In this document: positions 45,436-55,771 of the stretch, piece after piece | Layout: each line of letters begins with the position of its first letter | How positions within the stretch are numbered: position 1 is the stretch's first letter | Assembly: GCF_001612765.1 (NCBI RefSeq) | Contig: NZ_BDBB01000035.1 | Location: 1-64,000 of the forward strand | DNA length: 64,000 nt | Origin: Nocardia arthritidis NBRC 100137 | Lineage (GTDB): Bacteria; Actinomycetota; Actinomycetes; Mycobacteriales; Mycobacteriaceae | Reading direction: 5' to 3' | Notes under the pieces: model-generated | The model's database searches: none | What the model was told of the DNA's origin: nothing | Seen by the model: only the letters and a program-made list of their open reading frames with translations | Translations under genes and position numbers: made by a program

Positions 45436-45706
45436 GACGAACATCGTAACGACCTGGCCGTATGGCCGGGCTCGCCGCGTCACGGGATACGGCTCCCGGG
45501 GATGAGCGGCCCCCGGGAGCCGTACCTGTTCTCCGGTGCGCGCCGACATGCGACAAGGCGGGATGTGTGCGCGCCGGCGCGTCCGGAAGTCGACAACCGG
45601 AATCGGCCGAGCGCCGGGGCACCATGCGCGCCAGGCTGAAGAGATTGTCGAACATCCATAAACTTACACCATTGTATGGCCAGTACAACAGAAGATCTGA
45701 TGAAGA

Positions 45707-45722
45707 ATATGTGTTCACATAT
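45707..45722. promoter_or_regulatory. AT-rich palindrome between P450 stop and double-TetR copy B
   Basis: ATATGTG-TT-CACATAT, with perfect 7-bp arms, starts 3 bases beyond the P450 stop on the minus strand. It could be an operator for copy B or a weak terminator; being AT-rich, the operator reading fits better. The surrounding 45.64-45.72 kb stretch is notably low in GC and promoter-like. Confidence 0.45.
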
Positions 45723-45725
45723 CGA

Positions 45726-47063
45726 TCAGTGGCGCGGACCGATCACCACCCGCGCCCGGCCGCCCGGCACGGTGGTGATGTTGCGGACCTCGCCGCGCTC
45801 CGGCTTGCCGCCCGCCGGCAGTGAAAGAGCGTGGCGCAAGAGGATTTCCCGCAGCACGGTGACGCCTTCCAGTAGCGAGAATCCCGCGCCGATGCACCGC
45901 CGCACGCCCCCGCCGAACGGCAGCCAGGTGTTCGGCGCCACCTCGCCGTCGAGGAAGCGGGCCGGACGGAACTGTGCGGCGTCGGGGTAGGCATCGGCAC
46001 GCCGGTGTGCGAGGACGATCGAGGTGGCGACCACGGTGCCCGCGGGGAGCCACCGTCCTCCGATCGTCATGTCCCTGGTCAGTTTTCGATTGGTGCCGGA
46101 GATGATGGTGTGCAATCGCATGGCCTCTTTGAGCACCGCGTCGAGGTACTTGTCGTCGCCCGTGCGCGCGGCCTGCGCCGCCGACCGCTGGATCTCGGGG
46201 TCGGCGGCGAGTTCGTAGAGCGCCCAGGACAGCGCCGAGGCGGTGGTCTCGTGCCCGGCCAGCAGCAGGGTGATGAGCTGGTCGCGCAGCTCGGCATCGG
46301 AGAGCGGCGCGTCGTCGTCGCCCGCGCCGACCTGGAGCAGGCGCGACAGCACATCGGTGCGCTCGGCCAGATCGGTCGCGCGCCGCCGTTCGGCGATCTC
46401 CGCGTAGAGCAGAGCGTCCACCGCCGTCAGGTTCTCGGCGAACTTCCTCCACGGCCCGATCCGGCGCAATCGGTCGCTTCTGAACCCCAGGAAGATCAGC
46501 GGGTTCAGGTGGACGATCCGGTTCAGTCGCGGGCTCAGTTCGGCTTCGGTCCGCTCGTCGGTGACGCCGAAGACCACCCGCGTGATCACCTCGAGGGTGA
46601 GCGCGTTCATCCGGTCCAGCATGCGCACCGTGGACCCGGCCGCCCAGCTCCCCGCTTCCGCCGCCGCGATCTCGGTGATGAGTGCCCGGTAGCCGCGCAG
46701 TGCCGAACCGTTGAAGGCGGGCATGAGCAACCTGCGCGCTCGCGCGTGCTCGGCCTCGTCGGTCAGCAGCAGCGAATGCGGACCCATGATCGCGCCCAAG
46801 ATCTGATTGCCCTCGCCCGCGTGCAGATCGTGCGGGTCGCCCGCGAAGATCTCCTTGATGTGTTCGGGGCGGGAGTACACCACCACGCGGTCGGCGAACG
46901 GCGGAACCCGCAGGGCGAAGACGTCGCCGTAGCGGCGCGCCATCGCGGTGAGGAAGCGGGCCCGGTCCCGCTGGAACAACACGCTCTGTACGAGCGGCGG
47001 CAACGGCGGCCCGGGCGGGAACCCCTCGTGCTCGGTCCGCTCTCGGACGTCCTGTGCGGCCAC
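45726..47063 (-). CDS. Cytochrome P450 (CYP135/138-like)
   Basis: A 445-residue haem monooxygenase. It has a proline-rich start (FPPGPPLPPL), the I-helix oxygen-binding motif AGHETTAS, the ExxR pair in KEAMR, and the haem loop FGGGVRRCIG with Cys390 as thiolate ligand. Overall wording recalls the mycobacterial CYP135/CYP138 families, whose substrates are poorly known. I chose the GTG at 47063 because GGAGGTGG lies five bases upstream. No ferredoxin or reductase gene is adjacent, so redox partners must come from elsewhere. It points away from the NRPS cluster, with unrelated genes between, so a tailoring role there is unlikely. Confidence 0.95.
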   Translation of the reverse strand: MAAQDVRERTEHEGFPPGPPLPPLVQSVLFQRDRARFLTAMARRYGDVFALRVPPFADRVVVYSRPEHIKEIFAGDPHDLHAGEGNQILGAIMGPHSLLLTDEAEHARARRLLMPAFNGSALRGYRALITEIAAAEAGSWAAGSTVRMLDRMNALTLEVITRVVFGVTDERTEAELSPRLNRIVHLNPLIFLGFRSDRLRRIGPWRKFAENLTAVDALLYAEIAERRRATDLAERTDVLSRLLQVGAGDDDAPLSDAELRDQLITLLLAGHETTASALSWALYELAADPEIQRSAAQAARTGDDKYLDAVLKEAMRLHTIISGTNRKLTRDMTIGGRWLPAGTVVATSIVLAHRRADAYPDAAQFRPARFLDGEVAPNTWLPFGGGVRRCIGAGFSLLEGVTVLREILLRHALSLPAGGKPERGEVRNITTVPGGRARVVIGPRH

Positions 47064-47278
47064 GATGCCACCTCCACGCGGGTATCGGACTGGCTGTCGC
47101 TTCCACGCTAGGAGAAACCCGGACGCCGGTCCATGCCCGATGGCCACCGTCCGGGCGGAGTCGCTGCCCGGAGCCCGCGTTCACCCGGAAGCGCGGACCT
47201 CCGAGGAACCGCATGCGTCGCGACCACGTTCGGCCGAATTCGCCTGTACCGGTGCGTCTTTCTGGTAAGGAGTTCGGC

Positions 47279-47461
47279 ATGGCCTTGGCTTTGCGCCCGG
47301 TGGACCCCGTACCGGTGCTGGGCGCCGTGATCGCCGTGGCACGGCGGATCGCGGCGCGCTATCGACTCACCCCGCAGGAGAAGCGCAACCTGGCCGCCGC
47401 CCGCGGCGCACGGCCGGCGGTCTTCACGGCGTCGATCGGCGGCCGCGCCTACCGCAGATAG
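47279..47461 (+). CDS. Small basic protein, function unknown
   Basis: A 60-residue, arginine- and alanine-rich protein. TAAGGAG lies 6 bases before the ATG, which supports it as a real gene. There is a mildly hydrophobic stretch at residues 9-22 (DPVPVLGAVIAVAR) but no clear signal peptide. It is divergent from the P450 gene across about 215 bp. The family is not recognised. Confidence 0.6.
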   Translation: MALALRPVDPVPVLGAVIAVARRIAARYRLTPQEKRNLAAARGARPAVFTASIGGRAYRR

Positions 47462-47494
47462 GAACCCGCCGCGCCCCGGTCGAACTCGGGACCC

Positions 47495-49435
47495 TCAGCC
47501 GCGCCGGATGGCGCCGTACCAGTCGAGCAGGTCCGGGTTGTCCACCGCGCTGCGTTCGACGACGCGGGCCGTGTCGGCGCCTTGGAACAGTTTCTTGATC
47601 GGCACTTCCAGTTTCTTGCCGGTGCGGGTGTGGGGGATGCCGGGGGCGAGGATGATCTCGTCGGGGACGTGGCGGGGGGAGACCTCCGTGCGGATGGTGC
47701 TGTTGATGCGGGCTTTCAGCTCGTCGGTGAGTTCGGCGCCGGGGGCCAGCGTCACGAACAGGGGCATCCAGTAGCCGCCGTCGGGCTGCTCGGCGCCGAT
47801 CACCAGTGCCTCGGCGATCTCCGGGAGCCGTTCGACGGACTGGTAGATGTCGGCGCTGCCCATCCGGATGCCGTGCCGGTTGAGCGTGGAGTCCGACCGC
47901 CCGTGCACGATCACGCTGTGGCGGTCTGTGATGGTGATCCAGTCGCCGTGCCGCCACACCCCGGGGAACATGTCGAAATACGCGTCGTGGTAGCGCTTTC
48001 CGTCCTCGTCGCGCCAGAAGGCGACCGGCATGGACGGCATCGGCGCGGTGACGACCAGTTCGCCCACCTCGCCGCGCACCGGCTGCCCCGCCGGGTCGAA
48101 GGCGTCCAGCGCGACGCCGAGATAGGGCGCCGACAGCTCGCCCGGCCACACGGGCACGGTGCGCACGCCGCCGATGAACGCGGACACCACGTCGGTGCCG
48201 CCGCTGATCGAGGAGACCTGGACGTGCTCGCCGACGTTCTCGCCCAGCCACAGCGCCGAGGAGGTGGGCAGCGAGGAACCCGTGATGCCGACGGCGCGCA
48301 GCGCCGACAGGTCGTGATCGGTACGCGGTACCGAACCCGCTTTGATGCACGCCAGCACATAGCCGGGGCTGGCGCCGAGCACGGTGGCCCCGACCTCGGC
48401 GGCGATGCGCCACAGCGCGTCGGGGGCGGGAGCGGTCGGGCTGCCGTCGTAGGTGACGATGGTCGCCCCGGCCAGCAGGCCCGCGATCTGGAAGTTCCAC
48501 ATCATCCAGCTCGGGCTGGTGTACCAGAAGAAAGTGTCCTCGGGACCGATATCTGATTGCAGAGCAACGGCTTTGAGATGTTCGAGCAACACGCCGCCGT
48601 GGCCGTGCACGATGCCCTTGGGCAGGCCGGTGGTGCCGGAAGAGAACACGATCCACAGCGGATGGTCGAAATCCACCGATTCCGTGGTGATCACCGGCGG
48701 CAGCGACTCGGTGCTGGTGATCGCGTCGTCCCACGAGGTTGCGTCCGGTACCTCTAGCCCGAGCCGGGGGACCACGACCGTGCCCTTCAGGCTGTCCAGG
48801 CCCGCGCGCAAGGCGGCGACGTCCTCGCGCTTGTCGTGCGCCTTGCCGCCGAAACGGTAGCCGTCGGCGGTGACCAGCACGGTGGGTTCGAGCTGCCCGA
48901 GCCGGTCCAGCGCGGCTTTCGGGGAGTAGTCCTGCCCGCAGGCGCTCCAGACCGCGCCGATGCTCGCGGTGGCCAGGAACGCGATCACCGCCTCCGGGAT
49001 GTTCGGCAGATACCCCGCCACCCGGTCACCGGGCCGCACACCCAGCGAACGCAGCGTTTGCGCGAAAGCGGCGGTGTGATCGATCAATTCGGCCCAGGAC
49101 ACCTCCCGGATCGGCGCGTCCTCGCTGACCGCCTTGATCGCGGGCCGGTCGGTGCGCAGCTGCCGGATCACCTGGTCCACGTAGTTCAGCCGGGTGCCGG
49201 GAAACCATTGCGCCCCGGGCATCTCGGCGTTCGCCAATACCTCGCCCGCGATGTCGCCGAGTTGGAAGTAGTCCCACAGCGCGTGCCAGAACCCGGCGAG
49301 ATCCCGAACCGACCACTGCCACAGCGCGTGATAGTCGGCCGTGCGCACGCCGGTGCGCTCGGCGACGAATCGCGCGAAGTCGGTGATCCTGGCGTCGGCG
49401 ATATCCTGCTCGGTCGGCACCCACTGGGGTTGCAT
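47495..49435 (-). CDS. Acetoacetate-CoA ligase (acetoacetyl-CoA synthetase)
   Basis: A 646-residue ANL-superfamily enzyme that joins acetoacetate to CoA using ATP. It shows the phosphate loop FSSGTTGLPKG, GGTDVVSAF, the hinge region GRSDSTLNRHGIRMG and the C-terminal catalytic lysine in TGKKLEVPIK. The N-terminal WFPGTRLNYVDQ and the overall length fit acetoacetyl-CoA synthetase better than acetyl-CoA synthetase. AGGAGGAG precedes the ATG. It is the last gene of the leucine-catabolic operon, 29 bases after the CoA-lyase gene, and consumes the acetoacetate that lyase should release. Confidence 0.95.
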   Translation of the reverse strand: MQPQWVPTEQDIADARITDFARFVAERTGVRTADYHALWQWSVRDLAGFWHALWDYFQLGDIAGEVLANAEMPGAQWFPGTRLNYVDQVIRQLRTDRPAIKAVSEDAPIREVSWAELIDHTAAFAQTLRSLGVRPGDRVAGYLPNIPEAVIAFLATASIGAVWSACGQDYSPKAALDRLGQLEPTVLVTADGYRFGGKAHDKREDVAALRAGLDSLKGTVVVPRLGLEVPDATSWDDAITSTESLPPVITTESVDFDHPLWIVFSSGTTGLPKGIVHGHGGVLLEHLKAVALQSDIGPEDTFFWYTSPSWMMWNFQIAGLLAGATIVTYDGSPTAPAPDALWRIAAEVGATVLGASPGYVLACIKAGSVPRTDHDLSALRAVGITGSSLPTSSALWLGENVGEHVQVSSISGGTDVVSAFIGGVRTVPVWPGELSAPYLGVALDAFDPAGQPVRGEVGELVVTAPMPSMPVAFWRDEDGKRYHDAYFDMFPGVWRHGDWITITDRHSVIVHGRSDSTLNRHGIRMGSADIYQSVERLPEIAEALVIGAEQPDGGYWMPLFVTLAPGAELTDELKARINSTIRTEVSPRHVPDEIILAPGIPHTRTGKKLEVPIKKLFQGADTARVVERSAVDNPDLLDWYGAIRRG

Positions 49436-49464
49436 CGCTCTCCTCCTGCTGTGGAACTCGGTGT

Positions 49465-50277
49465 TCAGTCGCGGGCGGCGCGCCGCACGATCTGCTCGGC
49501 GTGCCGGAACACGGGGCCATCGACCATCCTGCCCTCGAGGGCGAAGACCCCACGGTGCTTCGGTGCTTCCTCCAGCACCCGCCGGGCCCAGGCGACCTCT
49601 TGTTCGGAGGGCGCGTAGGCGGCCCGCAGCACCGCCACCTGGCTCGGATGGATCGCGACCTTGGCGTCGAAGCCGACCGCGACCGCGTCCTCGGCCTCCG
49701 CGCGCAGCCCGTCCAGATCGCGAATATTCAGATACACCGAATCCAGCGCGAACTTGCCGTACGCCTTGGCCGCCAGCAGCGTGCTGGAGCGCACGTGGCG
49801 GGCCACGTCGCGGTAGCTGCCGTCGGCGTGCCTGCTCGCGGTGCCGCCGAGCCCGGCGACCAGATCCTCCGCGCCCCACATGACGCCGATCGCGTTGCGC
49901 GCGGTCATCACCTGACCCACCGCGAGGGCGCCGAGCGGCGACTCGATCAGCGCGAGCACCTCGTGGTCCGGCAGCGCCGCGACCTGCTCGGCCGACTCGC
50001 ATTTCGGCAGCATCAGCCGCCGATAGGCGGTGCCTGCGAGGGCCGCGAGATCGAGCGCGTGGTCCTCGGTGCCCGCCGCGTTCACCCGCACCACCGTGGT
50101 TTCCGGATCCAGCGGGGTGTCCCGCAGCGCCTTGCGCGCCGCCACCTTGTCGTGCGCGGCGACGCCGTCCTCGAGGTCGAGGATCACCACATCCGCCACA
50201 TCCGCCGCCTTCGCGAAGCGTTCCGGGCGATCGGCCGGGCAGAACAACCAGGCCGGGCCCGCCATCTGCCAGCTCAT
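49465..50277 (-). CDS. citE: HpcH/HpaI-family CoA-ester lyase (CitE-like)
   Basis: A 270-residue TIM-barrel lyase of the CitE-like group: LFCPADRPERF, LDLEDGV, IESPLGAL and MWGAEDL, with the acidic residues that bind magnesium. The mycobacterial gene in the same operon place (Rv2498c) is reported to cleave (R)-HMG-CoA and related beta-hydroxyacyl-CoA esters in leucine and itaconate breakdown. The same role is inferred here from gene order. Start ATG 50277 follows AAAGGA. It lies 85 bases after the MaoC gene. Confidence 0.9.
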   Translation of the reverse strand: MSWQMAGPAWLFCPADRPERFAKAADVADVVILDLEDGVAAHDKVAARKALRDTPLDPETTVVRVNAAGTEDHALDLAALAGTAYRRLMLPKCESAEQVAALPDHEVLALIESPLGALAVGQVMTARNAIGVMWGAEDLVAGLGGTASRHADGSYRDVARHVRSSTLLAAKAYGKFALDSVYLNIRDLDGLRAEAEDAVAVGFDAKVAIHPSQVAVLRAAYAPSEQEVAWARRVLEEAPKHRGVFALEGRMVDGPVFRHAEQIVRRAARD

Positions 50278-50362
50278 ACCGTGTCCTTTCACGCTGTGTC
50301 TGCTGTCGGCGTGAGCGGGGCCCGCGTGGTCACGCTGCGCTGCCGCCTCCGGCCCTGACAGC

Positions 50363-50848
50363 TCACGCCGAGCCCTCCGGGGCTTTGCGGACCAGCGTCT
50401 TGCGGACGGCCGTGGCGATGACGTCGCCGTGCTGGTTGCGTCCGGTGTGCGCGAAGGTCACGATGCCCTCGCCCGGACGGCTCTTGGACTCGCGCTTGTC
50501 GGTGACCACGGTCTCGGCGTACATGGTGTCGCCGTGGAACACCGGCTTGGGGAACGCGACCTCGGAGAAGCCGAGATTGGCCACGATGGTGCCCTGGGTC
50601 AGCTGCGCCACCGACAGCCCGATCAAGGTGGACAGCGTGAACATCGAGTTCACCAACCGCTGGTTGAACGGCGGCAGCCGGTCGCTGAACGCCGCGTCCA
50701 GGTGCAACGCCTGGGTATTCATGGTCAGCGTGGTGAACAGGACGTTGTCCGCCTCGGTGATGGTGCGGCCGGGGCGGTGCTCGTAGACCACCTCGGTGTC
50801 GAACTCCTCGAACCACAGGCCGCGCTGCACGACCGCGCGCCGGGTCAC
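50363..50848 (-). CDS. MaoC-family hydratase
   Basis: A 161-residue hot-dog-fold protein with the hydratase-2 motif around NTQALHLDAAFSD and a C-terminal GRNQHGDVIATA. The start is GTG at 50848, overlapping the acyl-CoA dehydrogenase stop (GTGA). The mycobacterial counterpart (Rv2499c) is linked to hydration of itaconyl-CoA or methylglutaconyl-type CoA esters, the step that feeds the CitE-like lyase. The exact substrate is inferred from position. Confidence 0.9.
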   Translation of the reverse strand: MTRRAVVQRGLWFEEFDTEVVYEHRPGRTITEADNVLFTTLTMNTQALHLDAAFSDRLPPFNQRLVNSMFTLSTLIGLSVAQLTQGTIVANLGFSEVAFPKPVFHGDTMYAETVVTDKRESKSRPGEGIVTFAHTGRNQHGDVIATAVRKTLVRKAPEGSA

Positions 50849-52005
50849 AGGCCCAGCTCCCGTCCGATCAGCATCAGCTGCACCTCCGTCGTCCCTTCGC
50901 CGATTTCCAGGATCTTGCTGTCGCGATAGTGCCGGGCCACCGCGTATTCGTTCATGAACCCGTAGCCGCCGAAGATCTGCGTCGCGTCGCGGGCGTTGTC
51001 CATGGCGGCCTCGCTGGCCACCAGCTTCGCGATGGACGCCTGCTTCTTGAACGGCTTGTTCGCCAGCATCAGCGCCGCCGCGTCGTAATAGGCGGCCCGG
51101 GCGGCGTGCGCCCGCGCTTCCATCCTGGCGATCTTGAACGCGATGGCCTGGTTGCGCCCGATCACTTGGCCGAACGCCTCGCGCTCCTTGGCGTAGCGCA
51201 CACTCTCGTCCACACAACCCTGCGCGACCCCGACCGAGAGCGCGGCGATGGCGATGCGCCCCTCGTCGAGGATGCGCAGGAAGTTCGCGTAGCCGCGCCC
51301 GCGCTCGCCGAGCAGGTTCTCCTCGGGCACGCGCACGTCGGTGAAGCTCAGTGGATGGGTGTCGGAGGCGTTCCAGCCGACCTTGTTGTAAGCCGGCTCG
51401 GCGACGAAACCAGGCGTGTCGGTGGGCACCAGGATGGTGGAGATCTCCTTCTTGCCGCCGGTCTGCCCGGTCACCGCGGTCACCGTGACGAGCTTGGTGA
51501 TGTCGGTGCCGGAGTTGGTGATGAACTGCTTGCTGCCGTTGATGATCCATTCGCCGCCGTCGGCGACCGCGGTGGTCCTGGTGCCGCCCGCGTCGCTGCC
51601 CGCGCCCGGTTCGGTGAGTCCGAACGCGGCGAGGTTGCGGCCGCTGGTCAGCTGCGGCAGCCATTCCAGCTTCTGCTTGTCGTTGCCGAACCGGTAGATC
51701 GGCATCGCGCCCAGCGAGACCCCCGCCTCCAGCGTGATCGCGACGCTCTGGTCGACCTTGCCCAGCTCCTCGAGCGCCAGGCACAGCGCGAAGTAGTCAC
51801 CGCCCATGCCGCCGTACTCCTCGGGGAACGGCAGGCCGAACAGGCCCATCTCGGCCATCCCCGCGACCACCTCGTACGGAAAGGTGTGGTTCGCGTCGTG
51901 CTCGGCCGCCACCGGAGCGACCACCGACCGCGCGAAGTCTCGCACGGTCAGCGCGAGATCCCGGTACTCCTCCGGCAGCGTGCCGGTGGACAGGAAGTCG
52001 GTCAT
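50845..52005 (-). CDS. Acyl-CoA dehydrogenase (FadE19-like, probable isovaleryl/short branched-chain)
   Basis: A 386-residue FAD flavoprotein: [46 protein letters not shown] and the C-terminal IGEGTTEVQ. The catalytic base is the Glu of IGEGT, the usual place, whereas classical isovaleryl-CoA dehydrogenases use a Glu elsewhere. Leucine-pathway specificity therefore rests on gene context. It would oxidise isovaleryl-CoA to 3-methylcrotonyl-CoA. The start overlaps the carboxylase alpha stop (ATGA), with AAGGA upstream. Confidence 0.94.
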   Translation of the reverse strand: MTDFLSTGTLPEEYRDLALTVRDFARSVVAPVAAEHDANHTFPYEVVAGMAEMGLFGLPFPEEYGGMGGDYFALCLALEELGKVDQSVAITLEAGVSLGAMPIYRFGNDKQKLEWLPQLTSGRNLAAFGLTEPGAGSDAGGTRTTAVADGGEWIINGSKQFITNSGTDITKLVTVTAVTGQTGGKKEISTILVPTDTPGFVAEPAYNKVGWNASDTHPLSFTDVRVPEENLLGERGRGYANFLRILDEGRIAIAALSVGVAQGCVDESVRYAKEREAFGQVIGRNQAIAFKIARMEARAHAARAAYYDAAALMLANKPFKKQASIAKLVASEAAMDNARDATQIFGGYGFMNEYAVARHYRDSKILEIGEGTTEVQLMLIGRELGL

Positions 52006-54053
52006 GTGGGGATTCCTTCTCGTTCGGCGTGATTCGTTTCGGCCTGCGCGACGACGCGCGCCAGCACCTGCTCCAGGCGCACCTGCGCGCCCGGCTCGAC
52101 CAGTAGTTCGACGGTTCCGGCAACCGGCGCGGTGAGCGAGTGCTCCATCTTCATCGCCTCCACGATGACCACCGGATCGCCCGCGGCGACCGCGGCGCCC
52201 GAAGCGACCGGTACCGCGATCACCGAACCCGGCATGGGGGAGCGGATCTCGGCGTCACCCACCTGTTCGTCGCCGCCGCGCACGTTGACCTCGGCCACCT
52301 CGCGCAGTGCCGCGATACCGGATGGTCCGGCCACCCACAGCAGGCCGTCCTGCTCGGCGACCCGGTAGGTGCGGCGCAGGCCGTCCAGCGTGAGGGTGAG
52401 CACGCCCGCGGATCGGTCACCGGTGAATTCGGCTGTCAGCGACCGTGTCTCACCATTGTCACCGACTCGAACCGCGCCGTCGCCGGGCGTACCGGAGAGA
52501 TAGACGTGCTCGACCCGCTCCCCGCCCGCGAGCCGGATCGGTGTGGGCGCGTCGGCTCCGATTCGCCAGCCGGACGGGATCTCCCAGGGATCGCGCGGGG
52601 TGGCGGGCCAGCGACGCAGCCAATGCCGGGCAGCGGCGGCGGCGAACTCGTCGTCGCCGACGGAAGCGGGACGGAAGTCGGCGACCCGCCGGTCCAGCAG
52701 GTCGGTGTCCAGTCGTCCCTCGGCCACGCCCGGATCGGCCAGCAGGAAGCGCAGGAACTCGATATTGCTGGTCACCCCGAGCAGCACGGTGTCGGCCAGC
52801 GCCCGATCGAGTTTCGCGAGCGCGGCGGTGCGATCACCGGCATGTGCGATGACCTTCGACAGCATCGGGTCGTAGTCGCTGCCGACGCGCGTGCCGATCC
52901 GCAGACCCGAATCGACCCGGACACCGGGGCCCTCCGGTTCGTCGAGGTCGAGCACCGTGCCGCCGGTCGGCAGAAACCCGCGTCCGGGATCCTCGGCGTA
53001 CACCCTGGCCTCGATCGCGTGCCCGACCATGCGGATGTCGTCCTGCGCCACCGCCAGCTTCTGCCCGGCCGCCACCCGGACCTGGCATTCCACCAGGTCG
53101 ACGCCGGTGACCAGTTCAGTGACCGGATGCTCCACCTGGAGGCGGGTGTTCATCTCCATGAAGAAGAACTCGTCGGGGCGGTCGGCGGAGACGATGAACT
53201 CCACGGTGCCCGCGCCCACGTAGTCCACGCTGCGCGCGGTGTTGCAGGCGGCGGCGCCGATCCTGGCCCTGGTGGCCGCGTCCAGCAGCGGCGAGGGCGC
53301 CTCCTCGATCACCTTCTGGTGGCGGCGCTGCAAGCTGCATTCGCGCTCGCCCAGGTGCAGCACGTTGCCGAACTGATCGGCGAGGATTTGCACCTCGATG
53401 TGCCGCGGCCGGGTGACGAAGCGCTCCAGGAACAGCGTGTCGTCACCGAACGCGGCGGCGGCCTCGCGCCGGGCGCTGCGCAGCGCCTCCGGCAGCCGGG
53501 CCGGATCGTCCACCCGGCGCATGCCCTTGCCTCCACCGCCCGCCGACGGCTTGACCAGGACCGGATAGCCGACTTCGGCGGCCGCGGCGATCAGGTCGTC
53601 GTCGGTCAGGCCGGGCGTGGCGATGCCGGGCACCACCGGGACGCCGAACGCGGCCACGGTGTTCTTCGCGGTGATCTTGTCGCCCATCACCTCGATGGCG
53701 CGGGCTGGCGGGCCGAGGAAGACGATGCCTGCCTCGGCCAGCGCCGCGGCGAAAGCGGCGTTCTCCGAGAGGAACCCGTAGCCGGGGTGAACCGCTTGCG
53801 CGCCGGCGCGCACGGCGGCGGCGACCACCCGGTCGATGGCGAGGTAGCTCTCCCGGGCGGGGGCCGGGCCGAGGCGCACCGCCGTATCCGCTTCGCGGAC
53901 GTGGCGGGCGTCGGCGTCGGCGTCGCTGTAGACGGCCACCGAGCGGATGCCCAGCGCGCGCAACGTGCGGATCACCCGCACCGCGATCTCGCCGCGATTG
54001 GCGACGAGCACGGTGTCGAATCCGACGGGAACGGATTTGTTCAGCATCGCCAT
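52002..54053 (-). CDS. accA1: Biotin-dependent acyl-CoA carboxylase alpha subunit
   Basis: A 683-residue protein. The biotin carboxylase domain covers about 1-450 ([42 protein letters not shown]). A linker follows, then a biotinyl domain with the attachment lysine at about 634 in EAMKMEHS. Paired with the carboxyltransferase next to it, it should form 3-methylcrotonyl-CoA carboxylase of leucine breakdown, as AccA1-AccD1 does in mycobacteria. The ATG at 54053 overlaps the upstream stop (TGATG). Another acyl-CoA substrate cannot be excluded. Confidence 0.95.
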   Translation of the reverse strand: MAMLNKSVPVGFDTVLVANRGEIAVRVIRTLRALGIRSVAVYSDADADARHVREADTAVRLGPAPARESYLAIDRVVAAAVRAGAQAVHPGYGFLSENAAFAAALAEAGIVFLGPPARAIEVMGDKITAKNTVAAFGVPVVPGIATPGLTDDDLIAAAAEVGYPVLVKPSAGGGGKGMRRVDDPARLPEALRSARREAAAAFGDDTLFLERFVTRPRHIEVQILADQFGNVLHLGERECSLQRRHQKVIEEAPSPLLDAATRARIGAAACNTARSVDYVGAGTVEFIVSADRPDEFFFMEMNTRLQVEHPVTELVTGVDLVECQVRVAAGQKLAVAQDDIRMVGHAIEARVYAEDPGRGFLPTGGTVLDLDEPEGPGVRVDSGLRIGTRVGSDYDPMLSKVIAHAGDRTAALAKLDRALADTVLLGVTSNIEFLRFLLADPGVAEGRLDTDLLDRRVADFRPASVGDDEFAAAAARHWLRRWPATPRDPWEIPSGWRIGADAPTPIRLAGGERVEHVYLSGTPGDGAVRVGDNGETRSLTAEFTGDRSAGVLTLTLDGLRRTYRVAEQDGLLWVAGPSGIAALREVAEVNVRGGDEQVGDAEIRSPMPGSVIAVPVASGAAVAAGDPVVIVEAMKMEHSLTAPVAGTVELLVEPGAQVRLEQVLARVVAQAETNHAEREGIPT

Positions 54054-55678
54054 CACATCCGGAATACGCCGTAGGAAACGGGTTCGAGCGGGGCTTGCGC
54101 GCACACCGAGAGAGCGAGTCCGAGCACGGTTCTGGTGTCGGCGGGATCGATGACGCCGTCGTCCCACAACCGGGCGGTCGAGTAGTAGGGGTTGCCCTGG
54201 CTTTCGTACTGCTCCCGGATCGAGGCCTTGAACGCCTCCTCGGCTGCGTCTGATCCCTCCCTACTCCCGCCCGGGCGTGACCGAGGCTGCCCGCTGCTGT
54301 CGAGTTGGTCACCGCGCACCGTCGACAGCACCGACGCCGCCTGCTCGCCGCCCATCACGGAGATGCGGGCGTTCGGCCACATCCACAGGAACCGTGGCGA
54401 ATACGCGCGCCCGCACATCGAGTAGTTGCCCGCGCCGTAGGAGCCGCCGATGACGACGGTGAGCTTCGGCACCCGCGCGCAGGCCACCGCGGTCACCATC
54501 TTCGCGCCGTGCTTGGCGATGCCGCCCGCCTCGTAGTCGCGGCCGACCATGAAGCCGGTGATGTTCTGCAAGAACAACAGCGGGATGCTGCGCTTGTCGC
54601 ACAGCTCGATGAAATGCGCGCCCTTCATGGCGGATTCGCTGAACAGCACGCCGTTGTTGGCGACGATGCCCACCGGATGCCCGTGGATGTGCGCGAACCC
54701 GGTGACCAGGGTCTTGCCGTATCCCGCCTTGAACTCGTGGAAGCCGCTCTGGCCATCCGGAGTCCCGTCGACCAGTCGGTGGATCACCTCACGCACGTCG
54801 TAGGGGGTGCGCAGATCGACCGGCACCACGTCGTAGAGCTCGGATTCCGGCGCGGCGGGCGCGATGACGGGACGGACGTCCCACGGGACCGGCGTGCGCG
54901 GTCCGAGGGTGGCCACGATGCGGCGCACGATGCGCAGCGCGTCCTGGTCGTCCTCGGCCAAGTGGTCGGTGACGCCGGAGGTGCGCGAGTGCAGCTCACC
55001 GCCGCCGAGTTCCTCGGCCGTGACCACCTCGCCGGTCGCGGCCTTCACCAGCGGCGGCCCGCCGAGGAAGATGGTGCCCTGGTTGCGCACGATCACGGCC
55101 TCGTCGCTCATCGCGGGCACATAGGCGCCACCGGCGGTGCACGAGCCGAGCACCGCGGCGATCTGCGGAATTCCCTTGGCGCTCATGGTCGCCTGGTTGT
55201 AGAAGATGCGCCCGAAATGCTCCCGGTCGGGGAACACTTCGTCCTGGTGCGGCAGGTACGCGCCGCCGGAATCGACCAGGTACACACACGGCAAGTGGTT
55301 CTGCAACGCGATCTCTTGCGCGCGCAGATGCTTCTTCACCGTCATCGGGTAGTAGGTGCCGCCCTTGACCGTCGCGTCGTTGGCCACGATCACGCATTCC
55401 CGGCCGGACACCCGTCCGATCCCGGTGATGATCCCGGCGCCGGGGGAGTCGTCGCCGTACATCCCGGTCGCGGCCAGCGGGGAGAGTTCGAGGAATGGGC
55501 TTCCCGGGTCCAGCAGTTGGTCCACCCGCTGCCGGGGCAGCAATTTGCCCCGCGCGATATGGCGCTCGCGCGCCTTCGCGGGCCCGCCCAGCGCCGCGGC
55601 GTCCAGCCGGGCGCGCAGGTCGTCGACCAGCGCCGCGTGCGCGGCCCGGTTTCCGACGGCCTCTTCGGTAACGGTCAT
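54053..55678 (-). CDS. accD1: Acyl-CoA carboxylase beta subunit (carboxyltransferase)
   Basis: A 541-residue crotonase-fold carboxyltransferase. It has the 3-methylcrotonyl-CoA carboxylase beta hallmarks [20 protein letters not shown] and [19 protein letters not shown], plus [10 protein letters not shown] and [19 protein letters not shown] short Ser/Arg/Gly-rich stretch ([15 protein letters not shown]) near residue 470 looks like a flexible insert. AGGATGG lies upstream of the ATG. It is the first gene of the six-gene catabolic operon, whose promoter faces the TetR gene at 55772 across 93 bp containing two matching inverted repeats. Confidence 0.96.
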   Translation of the reverse strand: MTVTEEAVGNRAAHAALVDDLRARLDAAALGGPAKARERHIARGKLLPRQRVDQLLDPGSPFLELSPLAATGMYGDDSPGAGIITGIGRVSGRECVIVANDATVKGGTYYPMTVKKHLRAQEIALQNHLPCVYLVDSGGAYLPHQDEVFPDREHFGRIFYNQATMSAKGIPQIAAVLGSCTAGGAYVPAMSDEAVIVRNQGTIFLGGPPLVKAATGEVVTAEELGGGELHSRTSGVTDHLAEDDQDALRIVRRIVATLGPRTPVPWDVRPVIAPAAPESELYDVVPVDLRTPYDVREVIHRLVDGTPDGQSGFHEFKAGYGKTLVTGFAHIHGHPVGIVANNGVLFSESAMKGAHFIELCDKRSIPLLFLQNITGFMVGRDYEAGGIAKHGAKMVTAVACARVPKLTVVIGGSYGAGNYSMCGRAYSPRFLWMWPNARISVMGGEQAASVLSTVRGDQLDSSGQPRSRPGGSREGSDAAEEAFKASIREQYESQGNPYYSTARLWDDGVIDPADTRTVLGLALSVCAQAPLEPVSYGVFRM

Positions 55679-55694
55679 CACGCCATCCTGTCGT

Positions 55695-55740
55695 CCAGTT
55701 AGTCGACGATAACTGGAATTCAGGTTAGTGTTGATTAACC
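55695..55740. promoter_or_regulatory. Twin operator-like inverted repeats, GTTA-N8-TAAC
   Basis: Two copies of GTTA-N8-TAAC lie 26 bp apart in the divergent promoter between accD1 and the TetR gene. The first (55698-55713) is extended to 7-bp arms, CCAGTTA/TAACTGG (55695-55716); the second (55724-55739) to GGTTA/TAACC. Equal arms and spacing suggest binding of one TetR dimer at each. Confidence 0.7.
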
Positions 55741-55771
55741 GAGATGTCCAGGTCGGTGGAGAGGAACGCGT

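Noticed and set aside
45726-47063. The P450 as a tailoring enzyme of the NRPS product
   Set aside because: It lies over 11 kb beyond the NRPS operon, on the other strand, with unrelated genes and a composition break between them.
50845-52005. A firm call of isovaleryl-CoA dehydrogenase
   Set aside because: The catalytic Glu is in the standard C-terminal place (IGEGT), unlike the classical isovaleryl enzyme. Only the gene context supports that substrate, so a broader name is used.
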